This document shows, piece by piece, positions 9,148 through 19,945 of a stretch of DNA of 64,000 bases. The DNA is from Marinobacter sediminicola (lineage in GTDB: Bacteria > Pseudomonadota > Gammaproteobacteria > Pseudomonadales > Oleiphilaceae): contig NZ_JAVIXR010000009.1 in NCBI RefSeq assembly GCF_031157525.1, positions 106,568 to 170,567 on the forward strand. Direction: 5' to 3'. A model generated the notes under the pieces. That model ran no database searches, was not told where the DNA came from, and worked only from the letters and a program-made list of their open reading frames with translations. The number at the start of each line of letters is the position of its first letter. Position 1 is the first letter of the stretch. A program made the position numbers and the translations under genes.

Positions 9148-11532
9148 ATGTCCAACCCGAACCATGACAGGGGTGAACACTACCTGACAACGCCTAAGGC
9201 GGAACCGTTTCTGGAGCGCCTGATTTTCAACAATCGGGCCGTGATCCTTATCGGTTTCCTGCTGTTGACGGTGTTTTTGGGATATAACGCTGTAAAAATC
9301 CAGCCGGATGCGAGTTTCGAGCGAATGATCCCGCTTGAGCACCCGTATATCATCAATATGCTGGATCACCGGAATGACCTGGAAAACCTGGGCAACTTTG
9401 TACGCATTGCTGTGGAAACCAAAACCGGTGATATCTTTTCTGCAGAGTACATGGAGACTCTGAAGCAGATCACCGATGAGGTTTTTTATCTTAACGGTGT
9501 GGACCGCTCAGGCCTGAAAACTCTGTGGACATCAAACGTTCGCTGGGTAGAGGTAACGGAGCAAGGTTTCCAGGGCGGCAACGTTATTCCGGATGACTAC
9601 GATGGTTCGCCGGCAAGTCTGGAGAATTTGCGCCAGAACATACTTCGTTCCAACGAAGTAGGGCGGTTGGTGTCAGATAACTTCCGGTCCACGATTGTTT
9701 ATGCACCTCTGTATGAAAAGAATCCTGAAACGGGAGAGCCACTGGATTACGCAGCGTTTTCTCGGGACCTGGAAGAGAAAATACGGATCAAGTACGAAGC
9801 GCAAAATCCGAACATAGACATTCACATCGTCGGCTTTGCCAAGAAAGTGGGCGACCTGATTGAGGGTATTGGGTCGATTGCCTGGTTCGCTGGCATAACT
9901 ATTCTGCTGACAACCCTGTTGCTGTTCTGGTACTCCCGCTGCATCACCGGCACGCTGGTGCCTGTGTTCACTTCGATTGTTGCGGTGTTCCTGCAGCTTG
10001 GTGCCCTCAGGCTTTTGGGATACGGGCTGGACCCATACTCGGTGCTTGTGCCGTTCCTTGTCTTTGCCATTGGCATTAGTCACGGCGTGCAAATCGTCAA
10101 TGCCATGGCGGTGGAGGCAGCTAAGGGCTTTGACGCTGTAACCGCCGCTCGCCTGGCATTCCGGGCGCTGTATATTCCTGGCATGTTGGCGCTGGTTTCT
10201 GATGCGTTCGGCTTCCTCACGCTATTCTTCATCGAGATTGATGTGATCCGTGATCTGGCCATAGCGGCTGGACTGGGTGTGGCGTTTGTTATCATCACCA
10301 ACCTGGTACTCCACGTTCTGATCATGTCTTACCTTGGTATTTCCAAAGGTGGCGTGCGCCACGTGCAGAACCACGGCGAAAAACAGGACCGCAAGTGGCG
10401 TATGATGTCCTACTTTGCGCACCCTGGCGTTGCACCAATTTCATTGCTTATTGCTGTGGTTGGCTTGGGTCTTGGCCTCTACTATAAGCAGGATCTAAAA
10501 GTAGGGGATCTGGACCAGGGTGCGCCTGAGCTTCGTGCCGACTCGCGTTACAACCTGGATAACGCCTATATCATCGACAACTACTCTACGAGTGCCGATG
10601 TCTTGGTTGTGATGGTGAAAACTCCAGAAGAGCAGTGCACTCAATACAATGTTCTTCGGGCCATGGACTCACTGCAGTGGGAGCTTCAAAACACTCCGGG
10701 CGTTCAGTCCTCAGCTTCGCTTGCCGATGTGTCGAAGATCGTCACCAAGGCTTTGAATGAAGGCAACTGGAAATGGTATGAGATTTCCCGTAACCAGACC
10801 ATCATCAACGCGTCCATCCGTGAGGCGCCATCCGGTCTTATCAACACCACCTGCAGCCTGACGCCCGTGCTGGTATTCCTTGAAGATCACAAAGCCGAAA
10901 CTCTGGAAACCGTGGTTGAGCGGGTTGAAGAGTTTGCGAACAATAACAGCAACGATGAGCACACGTTCTTGCTTGCCGCCGGCAATGCCGGTGTTGAAGC
11001 GGCGACCAACGAGGTTATTGCCAACGCCAAGGATATGATGCTTATCCTGGTATACAGTGTGGTGAGCTTGTTGTGTTTTGCGACCTTCCGCTCTGTGCGA
11101 GCTGTGTTGTGTATTGTTGTCCCGCTTGGGCTGACATCGATTCTGTGTGAAGCGATCATGGCTGTGTCGGGAATTGGTATCAAAGTGGCAACCCTTCCTG
11201 TTATTGCACTTGGTGTGGGTATCGGTGTCGACTACGGCATCTATATTTACAGCAAACTCGAGAAGTATTTGTTGGACGGCAAGCCACTTCAGGAAGCCTA
11301 CTTCGAAACTCTGCGCTCAACCGGCAAGGCCGTTATGTTTACCGGCGTCACGCTGGGGCTTGGCGTAGTGACCTGGATCTTCTCGCCGATCAAGTTTCAG
11401 GCGGATATGGGCTTCTTGCTGTTCTTCATGTTCTTGTGGAATATGATCGGCGCGATCTGGCTGCTCCCTGCGCTTGCGCGATTCCTGCTGCGGCCAGATC
11501 AGATGATCGCCAAGGCTCGTGCTGCCAAATAG
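9148..11532 (+). CDS. RND superfamily (MMPL-type) transporter
   Basis: A 794-residue inner-membrane protein. One helix near residue 30 is followed by a periplasmic loop, a five-to-six helix bundle (about 225-425), a second periplasmic loop and a second bundle (about 630-780). This duplicated layout is that of RND/MMPL exporters. The conserved GIGVDYGIYIYSKLE segment in the second bundle matches the family's fourth-helix region with its acidic proton-relay residue. It starts at ATG 9148 after AGAGGGG. It forms a unit with the DUF1329 and YCF48-like genes; the substrate may be a lipid, but that is inference. Confidence 0.9.
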   Translation: MSNPNHDRGEHYLTTPKAEPFLERLIFNNRAVILIGFLLLTVFLGYNAVKIQPDASFERMIPLEHPYIINMLDHRNDLENLGNFVRIAVETKTGDIFSAEYMETLKQITDEVFYLNGVDRSGLKTLWTSNVRWVEVTEQGFQGGNVIPDDYDGSPASLENLRQNILRSNEVGRLVSDNFRSTIVYAPLYEKNPETGEPLDYAAFSRDLEEKIRIKYEAQNPNIDIHIVGFAKKVGDLIEGIGSIAWFAGITILLTTLLLFWYSRCITGTLVPVFTSIVAVFLQLGALRLLGYGLDPYSVLVPFLVFAIGISHGVQIVNAMAVEAAKGFDAVTAARLAFRALYIPGMLALVSDAFGFLTLFFIEIDVIRDLAIAAGLGVAFVIITNLVLHVLIMSYLGISKGGVRHVQNHGEKQDRKWRMMSYFAHPGVAPISLLIAVVGLGLGLYYKQDLKVGDLDQGAPELRADSRYNLDNAYIIDNYSTSADVLVVMVKTPEEQCTQYNVLRAMDSLQWELQNTPGVQSSASLADVSKIVTKALNEGNWKWYEISRNQTIINASIREAPSGLINTTCSLTPVLVFLEDHKAETLETVVERVEEFANNNSNDEHTFLLAAGNAGVEAATNEVIANAKDMMLILVYSVVSLLCFATFRSVRAVLCIVVPLGLTSILCEAIMAVSGIGIKVATLPVIALGVGIGVDYGIYIYSKLEKYLLDGKPLQEAYFETLRSTGKAVMFTGVTLGLGVVTWIFSPIKFQADMGFLLFFMFLWNMIGAIWLLPALARFLLRPDQMIAKARAAK

Positions 11533-11543
11533 GACTGGCTACG

Positions 11544-11576
11544 ACAAAAAAGCCCGCTGAATGCGGGCTTTTTTGT
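11544..11576 (+). terminator. Intrinsic terminator after the RND gene
   Basis: AAAAAAGCCCGC and GCGGGCTTTTTT form a 12-bp stem with a four-base loop, followed by T-rich sequence. It is symmetric and can stop transcription in both directions. It closes the DUF1329-YCF48-RND unit. Confidence 0.9.
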
Positions 11577-11715
11577 TGCCTACTCAACTGGTTAGCGAGC
11601 TACCTCAAGCTTTATTTATGACGCAAAGTGGTCTATGTTCTATGGTGAGCGTGACACTTGCCCCCGTGCTCAGGCGGGCAGTTGATTACAACGATGATAA
11701 TAAGGAATGATTCAT

Positions 11716-12699
11716 ATGACACTGAAACTTAAAGCCTCTGCATTGGCTATTGCTGCGGCTGTTACCTTGGGTGCTGCATCCACAGCGGTTTCCGCACAGG
11801 AGCAACGCTTTGTTACTATCGGAACCGGTGGCGTTACCGGTGTTTATTATCCGGCGGGTGGTGCTATTTGCCGCCTGGTCAATATGGATCGTAAAGAGCA
11901 TGGCATTCGCTGCTCCGTTGAGAGCACCGGCGGTTCTGTATACAACCTGAATGCAATCCGCCAGGGTGAATTGGACCTTGCAGTCGCCCAGTCTGACTGG
12001 CAGTACCACGCCTTTAACGGAACCAGCCAGTTCAAAGACGACGGTCCAAACAAGAAGCTTCGTGCTGTTTTCTCACTGCACCCGGAACCGTTCACCGTAG
12101 TCGCGAGCAAAGGCTCGGGCATCAAGAACTTTGAAGATCTTGCCGGAAAGCGGGTTTCTGTGGGTAACCCGGGCTCAGGCCAGCGCGCCACAGCCGAAGT
12201 GCTGATGAATGAAATGGGTTGGACTATGGACAAGTTCTCCCTCGCAGCTGAGCTAAAAGCGGCTGAGCAGTCCCAGGCCCTGTGCGATGGCAATATCGAT
12301 GCATTCTTCTACACCGTGGGCCACCCATCTGGTGCTATCAAAGAAGCAACTACGTCTTGCGACAGTGTACTGGTGAATGTGTACAACGACTCTGCTAAAA
12401 AGCTGATCGATGACAACCCGTATTACCGGAAAGCCGTTATCCCGGGAGGCATGTACCGTGGCTCTGATAACGACGTAACCACCTTTGGTGTTGCCGCAAC
12501 TTTCGTATCGTCAACGGATGTGCCCGACGACGTGGTATATGAAGTGGTTAAAGCAGTATTCGAGAACTTTGACAGCTTCAAGCGTTTGCACCCTGCATTC
12601 GCGAACCTGAACAAGAGTGAAATGGTAGCTGATGCCTTGAGTGCGCCGTTGCACCCCGGTGCGGCTAAGTACTACAAGGAAGCTGGCCTGATCGATTAA
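11716..12699 (+). CDS. TAXI-family TRAP transporter solute-binding protein
   Basis: A 327-residue periplasmic receptor. The ATG at 11716 is preferred over 11707 because AAGGA at 11703-11706 is then well spaced. Residues 1-25 form a signal peptide ([16 protein letters not shown]). The mature start, [23 protein letters not shown], is the TAXI-TRAP signature. Later segments [17 protein letters not shown] and [16 protein letters not shown] also fit. It captures an organic acid for the fused membrane subunit encoded next; dicarboxylates or glutamate are typical family ligands, but the ligand here is not known. Confidence 0.93.
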   Translation: MTLKLKASALAIAAAVTLGAASTAVSAQEQRFVTIGTGGVTGVYYPAGGAICRLVNMDRKEHGIRCSVESTGGSVYNLNAIRQGELDLAVAQSDWQYHAFNGTSQFKDDGPNKKLRAVFSLHPEPFTVVASKGSGIKNFEDLAGKRVSVGNPGSGQRATAEVLMNEMGWTMDKFSLAAELKAAEQSQALCDGNIDAFFYTVGHPSGAIKEATTSCDSVLVNVYNDSAKKLIDDNPYYRKAVIPGGMYRGSDNDVTTFGVAATFVSSTDVPDDVVYEVVKAVFENFDSFKRLHPAFANLNKSEMVADALSAPLHPGAAKYYKEAGLID

Positions 12700-12722
12700 T
12701 TCGATCCCAAGCACTTGAGTTG

Positions 12723-12747
12723 GCTGCGGGCAATCCCTGCCCGCAGC
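12723..12747 (+). terminator. Hairpin between binding protein and permease genes
   Basis: GCTGCGGGCA (12723-12732) pairs exactly with TGCCCGCAGC (12738-12747), followed by TTTAATTT. The weak T-run suggests partial termination. That would give more binding protein than permease mRNA, as is common in transporter operons. Confidence 0.65.
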
Positions 12748-12786
12748 TTTAATTTCACTATCGTTTCCCTCTGACAGGATTCTGCT

Positions 12787-15396
12787 ATGACCAATAGCGA
12801 CCCGAGAGCCGGGGATGGCATCGATAAGCAGAAGGTAGAGGAGTTTCTTCAAACCGAATCCGGTGGAAGGGCTGCAACCGGATCTGCTGCGATCATTCTT
12901 TTTGGTGTTCCTTTGCTCTGGTCTCTTTTCCAGCTTTGGATAGCATCACCACTACCCTATATTTTCGAATTTGGCGTGCTCAACTCTACAGAATCGCGTT
13001 CGATTCATTTGGCATTCGCCTCTTTCCTGGCGTTTGCAGCATTTCCCATGATTCGGGGCAAGCACACCAATAAAGTGCCTGTGTATGACTGGATATTGGC
13101 CCTCGCTGCGGCGGGTACAGCTTCATATCTCTATGTTTTTTATGACCAGCTGGCGAGTCGTCCGGGGTCACCTAATACCCAGGATCTTGTGGTCGCACTG
13201 GCCGGCTTGGTTCTATTGCTGGAGGCCACCCGCCGTGCGCTGGGCCTTCCCCTTACGATTGTTGCGGGTGTTTTCATTATCTATTCACTTGCCGGCCCCT
13301 ATATGCCGGATGTGATCTCCCACAAAGGGGCGAGCCTGAACAAGCTCGCATCGCACCAGTGGTTGGGCACCGAAGGTGTATTCGGTGTCGCTTTGGGCGT
13401 ATCAACCAGCTTTGTATTCCTGTTTGTTCTGTTTGGGGCGCTGCTTGAGCGTGCAGGAGCAGGAAATTACTTTATCAAGGTGGCTTACGCTATGCTTGGT
13501 CACATGCGTGGAGGGCCAGCCAAGGCAGCAGTGGTCGCCAGTGGTTTGAGTGGTGTTATCTCCGGCTCCTCTATTGCCAACGTGGTCACCACGGGAACCT
13601 TCACCATCCCGCTAATGAAAAAGGTGGGCTTCCCCGCTACCAAGGCGGGCGCCGTAGAAGTGGCGGCCTCAACCAATGGGCAGCTGACGCCGCCCATTAT
13701 GGGCGCAGCTGCGTTCCTGATGGTTGAGTACGTCGGTATTTCCTACCTTGAGGTGATCAAACACGCCATTCTGCCGGCGATGATTTCCTACGTAGCGCTT
13801 ATCTATATCGTGCACCTTGAAGCCTGCAAGATGAACATGAAGGGTGTTGAGCGTCTGAATAAGCCAACCCTGGCCCAGCGCATGCTTGTTTGGGTAATGA
13901 TCCTGCTGGGGCTCAGCGTGCTGACCCTGGCGGTGTATTACGGTGTGGGCTGGATGAAAGATGTATTCGGCAGCGCAGCCATGTGGGTGCTTACCCCGCT
14001 GCTGATCGCGATCTATATAGCGCTTGTAGGTTATGGTTCGCGTTTTCCGGATTTGGAAGAGGATGATCCGGACTCGCTTATGGATAAGTTGCCTCCCGTT
14101 GGGGCAACCGTAAAAACCGGTCTTTATTTCCTGCTACCGGTAGTGGTTTTAGTTTGGTGTCTGACGGTAGAGCGTTTTTCGCCGCAATTGTCGGCGTTTT
14201 GGGCCACAGTGTTCATGGTGTTTATCATCATGACTCAGCGACCGCTAAAAGCGTTCTTCAAAAACAGCGGTGATTATCTGGGCGGCCTGAAGCAGGGTGG
14301 GGTAGATCTGGCTCATTCGCTGGTTACTGGTGCCCGCAACATGGTGGGCATTGGTGTGGCCACTGCCACCGCGGGCATTGTTGTAGGCACTGTTACGCTG
14401 ACCGGCATTGGCTTGGTTATGACTCAGTTCGTTGAGTTCATCTCCGGTGGCAACTTGCTGCTGATGCTAAGTTTTACGGCTGTTATCAGTCTGATACTTG
14501 GTATGGGGTTGCCTACCACGGCCAACTATATTGTTGTGTCTACCTTGATGGCGCCTGTCATTGTCACCTTGGGTGCAGAAAACGGACTGCTGGTGCCTTT
14601 GATTGCAGTGCACCTGTTCGTGTTCTACTTCGGTATATTGGCGGATGATACGCCCCCTGTTGGGCTCGCGGCATACGCTGCAGCCGCTATTTCGGGGGCG
14701 GATCCGATACGAACGGGTATACAAGGCTTCACCTACGACATACGAACCGCAATTTTGCCGTTCATGTTCATCTTCAACACCCAGCTGTTGCTGATCGGGC
14801 TAACTGGTTGGTTCGATTTGTTGGTGACAGTGTTTAGTGCCGTGACAGCTATGCTGGTGTTTTCAGCGGCCACCCAAGGTTTCTGGTTCACGAAAACCCG
14901 CTGGTGGGAAACCATTGGTCTTCTGCTGATTACCTTCACTCTGTTCCGTCCGGGCTTCTGGTGGGATGAGATATACCCGCCCACCAACGACCGGCCCGGT
15001 TCAGAGTTGATGCAGCACGTTGATGAGGTTGCGCCTGGGCAGCCTATTGTATTGCAGGCAGCGGGCATGTCGCTTTCAGGTGATGACGTATCCAAGTATC
15101 TGCAATTGCCACTGCCCGCGGCCGAAACACCGGAGAAGCGGTTGGCGGCAGCTGGGCTGGAGGTATCAGCAGCGGGTGACGTAATGAACGTCGAGTTCGT
15201 CAACTTTGGCAGCGATGCAGAGAAAGCCGGGCTGAGCTTTGGCTGGACCATAGATGTGGTGCAGGTGCCTAACCCGCGCCCACCCAAAGAGTTGATGTTT
15301 ATTCCGGCGCTTCTCTTACTTGGCTTTCTGGCGTTTTTGCAGCTTAGACGCAGGGCCGGTGAGGGGGAGCGGCCTCCTTTTGTGCCGTCCCAGTAA
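12787..15396 (+). CDS. TRAP transporter fused permease (4TM + 12TM), TAXI type
   Basis: An 869-residue inner-membrane protein in which the small DctQ-like and large DctM-like subunits are fused, as is usual for TAXI-TRAP systems. Many hydrophobic helices span residues 30-740. The large-subunit signatures GPAKAAVVASGLSGVISGSS and GLPTTANYIVVSTLMAP are present. After the last transport helices there is a DUF3394-type C-terminal domain (about 730-840), with a PDZ-like GLSFGWTIDVVQ segment and a final helix. It uses a sodium or proton gradient with the upstream receptor. The start is ATG 12787. Confidence 0.93.
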   Translation: MTNSDPRAGDGIDKQKVEEFLQTESGGRAATGSAAIILFGVPLLWSLFQLWIASPLPYIFEFGVLNSTESRSIHLAFASFLAFAAFPMIRGKHTNKVPVYDWILALAAAGTASYLYVFYDQLASRPGSPNTQDLVVALAGLVLLLEATRRALGLPLTIVAGVFIIYSLAGPYMPDVISHKGASLNKLASHQWLGTEGVFGVALGVSTSFVFLFVLFGALLERAGAGNYFIKVAYAMLGHMRGGPAKAAVVASGLSGVISGSSIANVVTTGTFTIPLMKKVGFPATKAGAVEVAASTNGQLTPPIMGAAAFLMVEYVGISYLEVIKHAILPAMISYVALIYIVHLEACKMNMKGVERLNKPTLAQRMLVWVMILLGLSVLTLAVYYGVGWMKDVFGSAAMWVLTPLLIAIYIALVGYGSRFPDLEEDDPDSLMDKLPPVGATVKTGLYFLLPVVVLVWCLTVERFSPQLSAFWATVFMVFIIMTQRPLKAFFKNSGDYLGGLKQGGVDLAHSLVTGARNMVGIGVATATAGIVVGTVTLTGIGLVMTQFVEFISGGNLLLMLSFTAVISLILGMGLPTTANYIVVSTLMAPVIVTLGAENGLLVPLIAVHLFVFYFGILADDTPPVGLAAYAAAAISGADPIRTGIQGFTYDIRTAILPFMFIFNTQLLLIGLTGWFDLLVTVFSAVTAMLVFSAATQGFWFTKTRWWETIGLLLITFTLFRPGFWWDEIYPPTNDRPGSELMQHVDEVAPGQPIVLQAAGMSLSGDDVSKYLQLPLPAAETPEKRLAAAGLEVSAAGDVMNVEFVNFGSDAEKAGLSFGWTIDVVQVPNPRPPKELMFIPALLLLGFLAFLQLRRRAGEGERPPFVPSQ

Positions 15397-15439
15397 GCCG
15401 GCAGTTCTGCGGTAAATCCGACCGGCTCAGCGCCAAGTA

Positions 15440-15470
15440 AACCCCGACATTAACCTGTCGGGGTTTTTTC
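15440..15470 (+). terminator. Intrinsic terminator after the TRAP permease gene
   Basis: AACCCCGACA (15440-15449) and TGTCGGGGTT (15456-15465) form a 10-bp stem followed by TTTTT. It separates the transporter operon from the thrS translation operon. Confidence 0.92.
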
Positions 15471-15573
15471 TGTTAAACTGCGCCCCGAAACGGCTCGCGG
15501 TTTGTATCGCGGAACGCCGTCACCATGTGATCTCTGGTATAGATCACCGCTGAGTACTTAACAGGAGCTTTTC

Positions 15574-17499
15574 ATGCCCGTCATAACCCTGCCGGATGGC
15601 AGTCACCGTAGTTTCGCAGAACCCGTTACCGTACACGATGTTGCCGCTGACATTGGTGCTGGCCTGGCCAAAGCCGCACTTGCCGGCAAAGTAGACGGCC
15701 AGCTTGTGGATACCAGCTATCGGATCGAACAGGATGCCGAGCTCGCCATTATCACTGAGCGTGATGAAGAGGGTGTTGATGTAATCCGTCACTCTACCGC
15801 TCACTTGCTTGCTATGGCGGTTAAAGAGCTGTTTCCTTCGGCTCAGGTGACTATCGGGCCGGTTATAGACAACGGCTTCTACTACGACTTCAAATTCGAT
15901 CGGCCTTTTACCAATGAGGATCTGGCCAGAATCGAGAAGCGCATGGAAGAGCTTGCGAAACAGGATATGCCGGTATCCCGCTCTGTGCTTTCCCGCAGTG
16001 AAGCGGTAAAGCTGTTCGATGAGATGGGCGAGGAGTACAAAGTTCGGATTATTGAAGATATTCCGGGTGATGAAGATCTGTCCTTCTATCGCCAGGGCGA
16101 TTTTATCGATCTGTGTCGCGGCCCTCACGTGCCCAGCACCGGCAAGCTTAAAGCGTTTAAATTGACTAAGGTTTCCGGTGCGTTCTGGCGTGGGGATACC
16201 AATAATGAGCAGTTGCAGCGGGTTTATGGCACTGCCTGGGGCAACAAAAAGGACCTCAAAGCCTACCTGCACCGCCTGGAAGAAGCAGAAAAACGTGACC
16301 ACCGAAAACTCGGTAAGAAACTGGATCTTTTCCATATGCAGGAAGAGTCGCCAGGTATGGTGTTCTGGCACCCGGACGGCTGGACGGTGTATCAGGAAAT
16401 AGAGCAATACATGCGCTCAATGCTGCACCGTCACGGCTATAAAGAGATCAAAACGCCGCAGGTGGTCTCCCGTAGCTTGTGGGAGAAGTCCGGGCATTGG
16501 GACAAGTTCCGTGATGATATGTTTACCACGGAATCTGAGAAGCACGATTTCGCCATCAAGCCAATGAACTGCCCTTGCCATATTCAGGTATTTAACCAGG
16601 GTTTGAAGAGCTATAAGGATCTTCCGCTGCGGCTCGCTGAGTTTGGCTCCTGCCACCGTAATGAAGCCTCCGGAGCACTGCACGGCTTGATGCGGGTGCG
16701 TGGCTTTACTCAGGACGATGCTCACATTTTCTGCGAGGAAGATGCGGTTCAGCCAGAAGTGTCCAAGTTTATTGAGCTTCTTCATGAAGTGTATGAAGAC
16801 TTCGGGTTTGAGGAAATTCTGTACAAGCTTTCTACCCGCCCCGAAAAACGTGTGGGCTCGGATGAAGTTTGGGATAAAGCTGAGGCTGCTCTGGAAGAAG
16901 CACTTAATCGCGAAGGTGTGGACTGGGAGTTGTTGCCGGGCGAAGGCGCGTTCTATGGCCCGAAAATTGAGTTTTCTCTCAAGGACTGTATCGGACGGGT
17001 CTGGCAGTGTGGCACTATTCAGGTAGATTTCTCTATGCCTGGCCGCCTTGGTGCCCAGTACGTTGCAGATAACTCCGAGCGTAAAACCCCGGTTATGCTG
17101 CACCGAGCTGTACTTGGCTCTTTTGAGCGGTTTATTGGTATCCTGATCGAAGAGTATGGGGGCGCGTTCCCTACATGGCTTGCTCCAACTCAGGTCGCCA
17201 TTCTAAATATTACCGATAATCAGCGTGATTATTGTCAGGATCTGGCGAAAAAGTTGGATTCTTTGGGCTTTAGGGTTAATGCTGACTTGAGAAACGAGAA
17301 GATCGGCTTTAAAATCCGCGAGCATACAATTAACAAAGTTCCCTTTCTTGCTGTTGTCGGCGATAAAGAAGTCGAAAACAACGCAGTTGCGGTGAGAACC
17401 CGCAAAGGTGAAGATTTGGGAACCCTATCGCTCGAAGCGTTCGAACAACTTCTGAAAGAAGATGTTGAGCGCAAGGGCAGAATCAAGACGGAGATTTAA
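15574..17499 (+). CDS. thrS: Threonyl-tRNA synthetase
   Basis: A 641-residue class II synthetase that charges tRNA-Thr. The N-terminal TGS domain (residues 1-60) is followed by the editing domain with HSTAHLLA (about 70-80) and the later C-H zinc-type motif. The catalytic core has [21 protein letters not shown] (motif 2 region), a [17 protein letters not shown] segment and the motif 3 region [18 protein letters not shown]-terminal anticodon-binding domain ends the protein. It starts at ATG 15574 after ACAGGAG. It leads the conserved thrS-infC-rpmI-rplT-pheST-ihfA cluster, with infC two bases after its stop. Confidence 0.98.
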   Translation: MPVITLPDGSHRSFAEPVTVHDVAADIGAGLAKAALAGKVDGQLVDTSYRIEQDAELAIITERDEEGVDVIRHSTAHLLAMAVKELFPSAQVTIGPVIDNGFYYDFKFDRPFTNEDLARIEKRMEELAKQDMPVSRSVLSRSEAVKLFDEMGEEYKVRIIEDIPGDEDLSFYRQGDFIDLCRGPHVPSTGKLKAFKLTKVSGAFWRGDTNNEQLQRVYGTAWGNKKDLKAYLHRLEEAEKRDHRKLGKKLDLFHMQEESPGMVFWHPDGWTVYQEIEQYMRSMLHRHGYKEIKTPQVVSRSLWEKSGHWDKFRDDMFTTESEKHDFAIKPMNCPCHIQVFNQGLKSYKDLPLRLAEFGSCHRNEASGALHGLMRVRGFTQDDAHIFCEEDAVQPEVSKFIELLHEVYEDFGFEEILYKLSTRPEKRVGSDEVWDKAEAALEEALNREGVDWELLPGEGAFYGPKIEFSLKDCIGRVWQCGTIQVDFSMPGRLGAQYVADNSERKTPVMLHRAVLGSFERFIGILIEEYGGAFPTWLAPTQVAILNITDNQRDYCQDLAKKLDSLGFRVNADLRNEKIGFKIREHTINKVPFLAVVGDKEVENNAVAVRTRKGEDLGTLSLEAFEQLLKEDVERKGRIKTEI

Positions 17500-17501
17500 C
17501 T

Positions 17502-18041
17502 ATTAAACAGCGAACGAATCGGGGTGGGCGTACTCCAAAGGCGCCGATCAATGAGAATATTGATGCAACTGAAGTCCGCCTGATAGATGCCGAGGGCACG
17601 CAGGTGGGTGTAGTTCCGATCGCAGAGGCCCTCAAGATGGCAGAGGAGGCGACCCTGGATCTGGTACAGGTTACAGATTCCGATCCGATCGTCTGTAAAA
17701 TAATGGACTATGGCAAAAAGGTCTTCGACGAGAAAAAGGCGAAGGCTGCTGCCAAGAAGAAGCAAAAACAGACGCAAGTCAAAGAGCTTAAGTTCCGACC
17801 AGGAACTGAAGAAGGGGATTATCAGGTAAAACTACGCAACCTGGTACGTTTCCTTGAAGGCGGGGACCGCGGCAAGATCACTATCCGGTTCCGTGGCCGT
17901 GAGATGGCACACCAGGAAATTGGTATGAAACTCATGGAGCGCATCGAGGCAGATATCGAAGCGCTGGCACAGGTAGAAATGCGGCCCAAAATGGAAGGCC
18001 GGCAGATGACCATGATTGTGGCTCCCCGCAAAAAGAAGTGA
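17502..18041 (+). CDS. infC: Translation initiation factor IF-3 (ATT start)
   Basis: Reading from ATT at 17502 gives a 179-residue protein beginning [18 protein letters not shown], the standard N terminus of IF-3. The first ATG/GTG-type codon (GTG 17604) would remove 34 conserved residues. An ATT start is the hallmark of infC, allowing IF-3 to discriminate against its own mRNA. GGAG inside the thrS end is the ribosome-binding site. The protein has the N-domain, a lysine-rich linker ([13 protein letters not shown]) and the C-domain. It binds the 30S subunit and checks start codons. Confidence 0.97.
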   Translation: MKQRTNRGGRTPKAPINENIDATEVRLIDAEGTQVGVVPIAEALKMAEEATLDLVQVTDSDPIVCKIMDYGKKVFDEKKAKAAAKKKQKQTQVKELKFRPGTEEGDYQVKLRNLVRFLEGGDRGKITIRFRGREMAHQEIGMKLMERIEADIEALAQVEMRPKMEGRQMTMIVAPRKKK

Positions 18042-18060
18042 ATCTGATTCAGTGATGAAT

Positions 18061-18084
18061 CCCCTGCCTGACGGTAGGGGTTTT
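18061..18084 (+). terminator. Hairpin between infC and rpmI
   Basis: CCCCTGCC and GG(T)AGGGG (18061-18080) form a stem followed by TTTT. It sits in the infC-rpmI gap, where L20-mediated autoregulation and partial termination are known in gammaproteobacteria. Read-through probably feeds rpmI-rplT. Confidence 0.6.
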
Positions 18085-18137
18085 GTCGTTCAGGTTCATA
18101 TTGATGTATTAAAAAACAGAATGCGGAGTTTTAAAAA

Positions 18138-18329
18138 ATGCCTAAAATGAAAACGAAAAGTGGAGCGGCTAAGCGGTTCAAGAAAACTGCTACCGGCTTC
18201 AAGCACAAGTCAGCCTTCACCAGTCACATCCTGACCAAGAAGAGCCCTAAGCGTAAGCGTCAGCTGCGTGGTACTTCATTGGTTGCCAAATCTGATGTGG
18301 CATCCGTAAAGCGTATGCTCCGTAAGTAA
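18138..18329 (+). CDS. rpmI: 50S ribosomal protein bL35
   Basis: A 63-residue, very basic protein with the bL35 pattern [17 protein letters not shown]...[16 protein letters not shown]. It is a structural protein of the large ribosomal subunit. It lies between infC and rplT as expected, and it and rplT are probably under shared L20 autocontrol. Confidence 0.98.
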   Translation: MPKMKTKSGAAKRFKKTATGFKHKSAFTSHILTKKSPKRKRQLRGTSLVAKSDVASVKRMLRK

Positions 18330-18373
18330 CGCAGCAAACACTCTCAACGGTTTTAAGGTAGAAGGATTAAGGT

Positions 18374-18727
18374 ATGGCTCGTGTTAAACGTGGCGTGGTT
18401 GCACGTCGTCGTCACAAGAAGATTTTAAAGCAGGCCAAGGGTTACTACGGCGCTCGTAGCCGTGTATTCCGCGTTGCCAAGCAAGCGGTTATCAAAGCCG
18501 GTCAGTATGCGTATCGCGACCGTCGTAACCGTAAGCGCGCTTTCCGCGCACTGTGGATTGCTCGTATCAACGCTGGTGCTCGGGCTAACGGCCTGTCTTA
18601 CAGCCGCTTGATTGCTGGCCTGAAAAAGGCAAATGTTGAGATCGACCGTAAGGTTCTGGCCGACCTGGCCATGAACGAGCAGCAGGCGTTTGCTGCTGTT
18701 GTTGAAACGGCAAAAGCATCCCTTTGA
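18374..18727 (+). CDS. rplT: 50S ribosomal protein bL20
   Basis: A 117-residue basic protein with the bL20 signature [20 protein letters not shown] and GYYGARSR. It binds 23S rRNA early in 50S assembly and in enterics represses its own operon. It starts at ATG 18374 after AGAAGGA. A strong terminator-like hairpin follows before pheS. Confidence 0.98.
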   Translation: MARVKRGVVARRRHKKILKQAKGYYGARSRVFRVAKQAVIKAGQYAYRDRRNRKRAFRALWIARINAGARANGLSYSRLIAGLKKANVEIDRKVLADLAMNEQQAFAAVVETAKASL

Positions 18728-18802
18728 TCGCTTAGCTCTTTCATCGATTACGAATCGAGCCGGTGCCAAGTGCTGATTTATCTGCGCAACAGGCACCGTT
18801 TA

Positions 18803-18834
18803 ATAGGGGAAGGGCACGCTCTTCCCCTATTTTT
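18803..18834 (+). terminator. Terminator / candidate pheST attenuator
   Basis: ATAGGGGAAG (18803-18812) pairs with CTTCCCCTAT (18821-18830), followed by TTTT: a strong intrinsic terminator 50 bases before pheS. A second inverted repeat, CGGTGCC/GGCACCG (18761-18798), lies just upstream. In enterics pheST is attenuated through a Phe-rich leader peptide; no convincing leader ORF is seen before this hairpin. Read-through would serve pheST-ihfA. Confidence 0.75.
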
Positions 18835-18856
18835 GTTTCAAGAGTTCGTTTTTTGA

Positions 18857-19885
<1,029 letters not shown>

Positions 19886-19945
19886 TAACACGTTTTACGG
19901 CATCCAAATCAAACGTCGAAACCGCATCAGAACAAGGCATTTACC

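Noticed and set aside
15544..16407. 287-codon minus-strand ORF opposite thrS
   Set aside because: It lies fully antisense to a certain thrS gene and has no recognisable protein features; it is a by-product of GC-rich codon usage.
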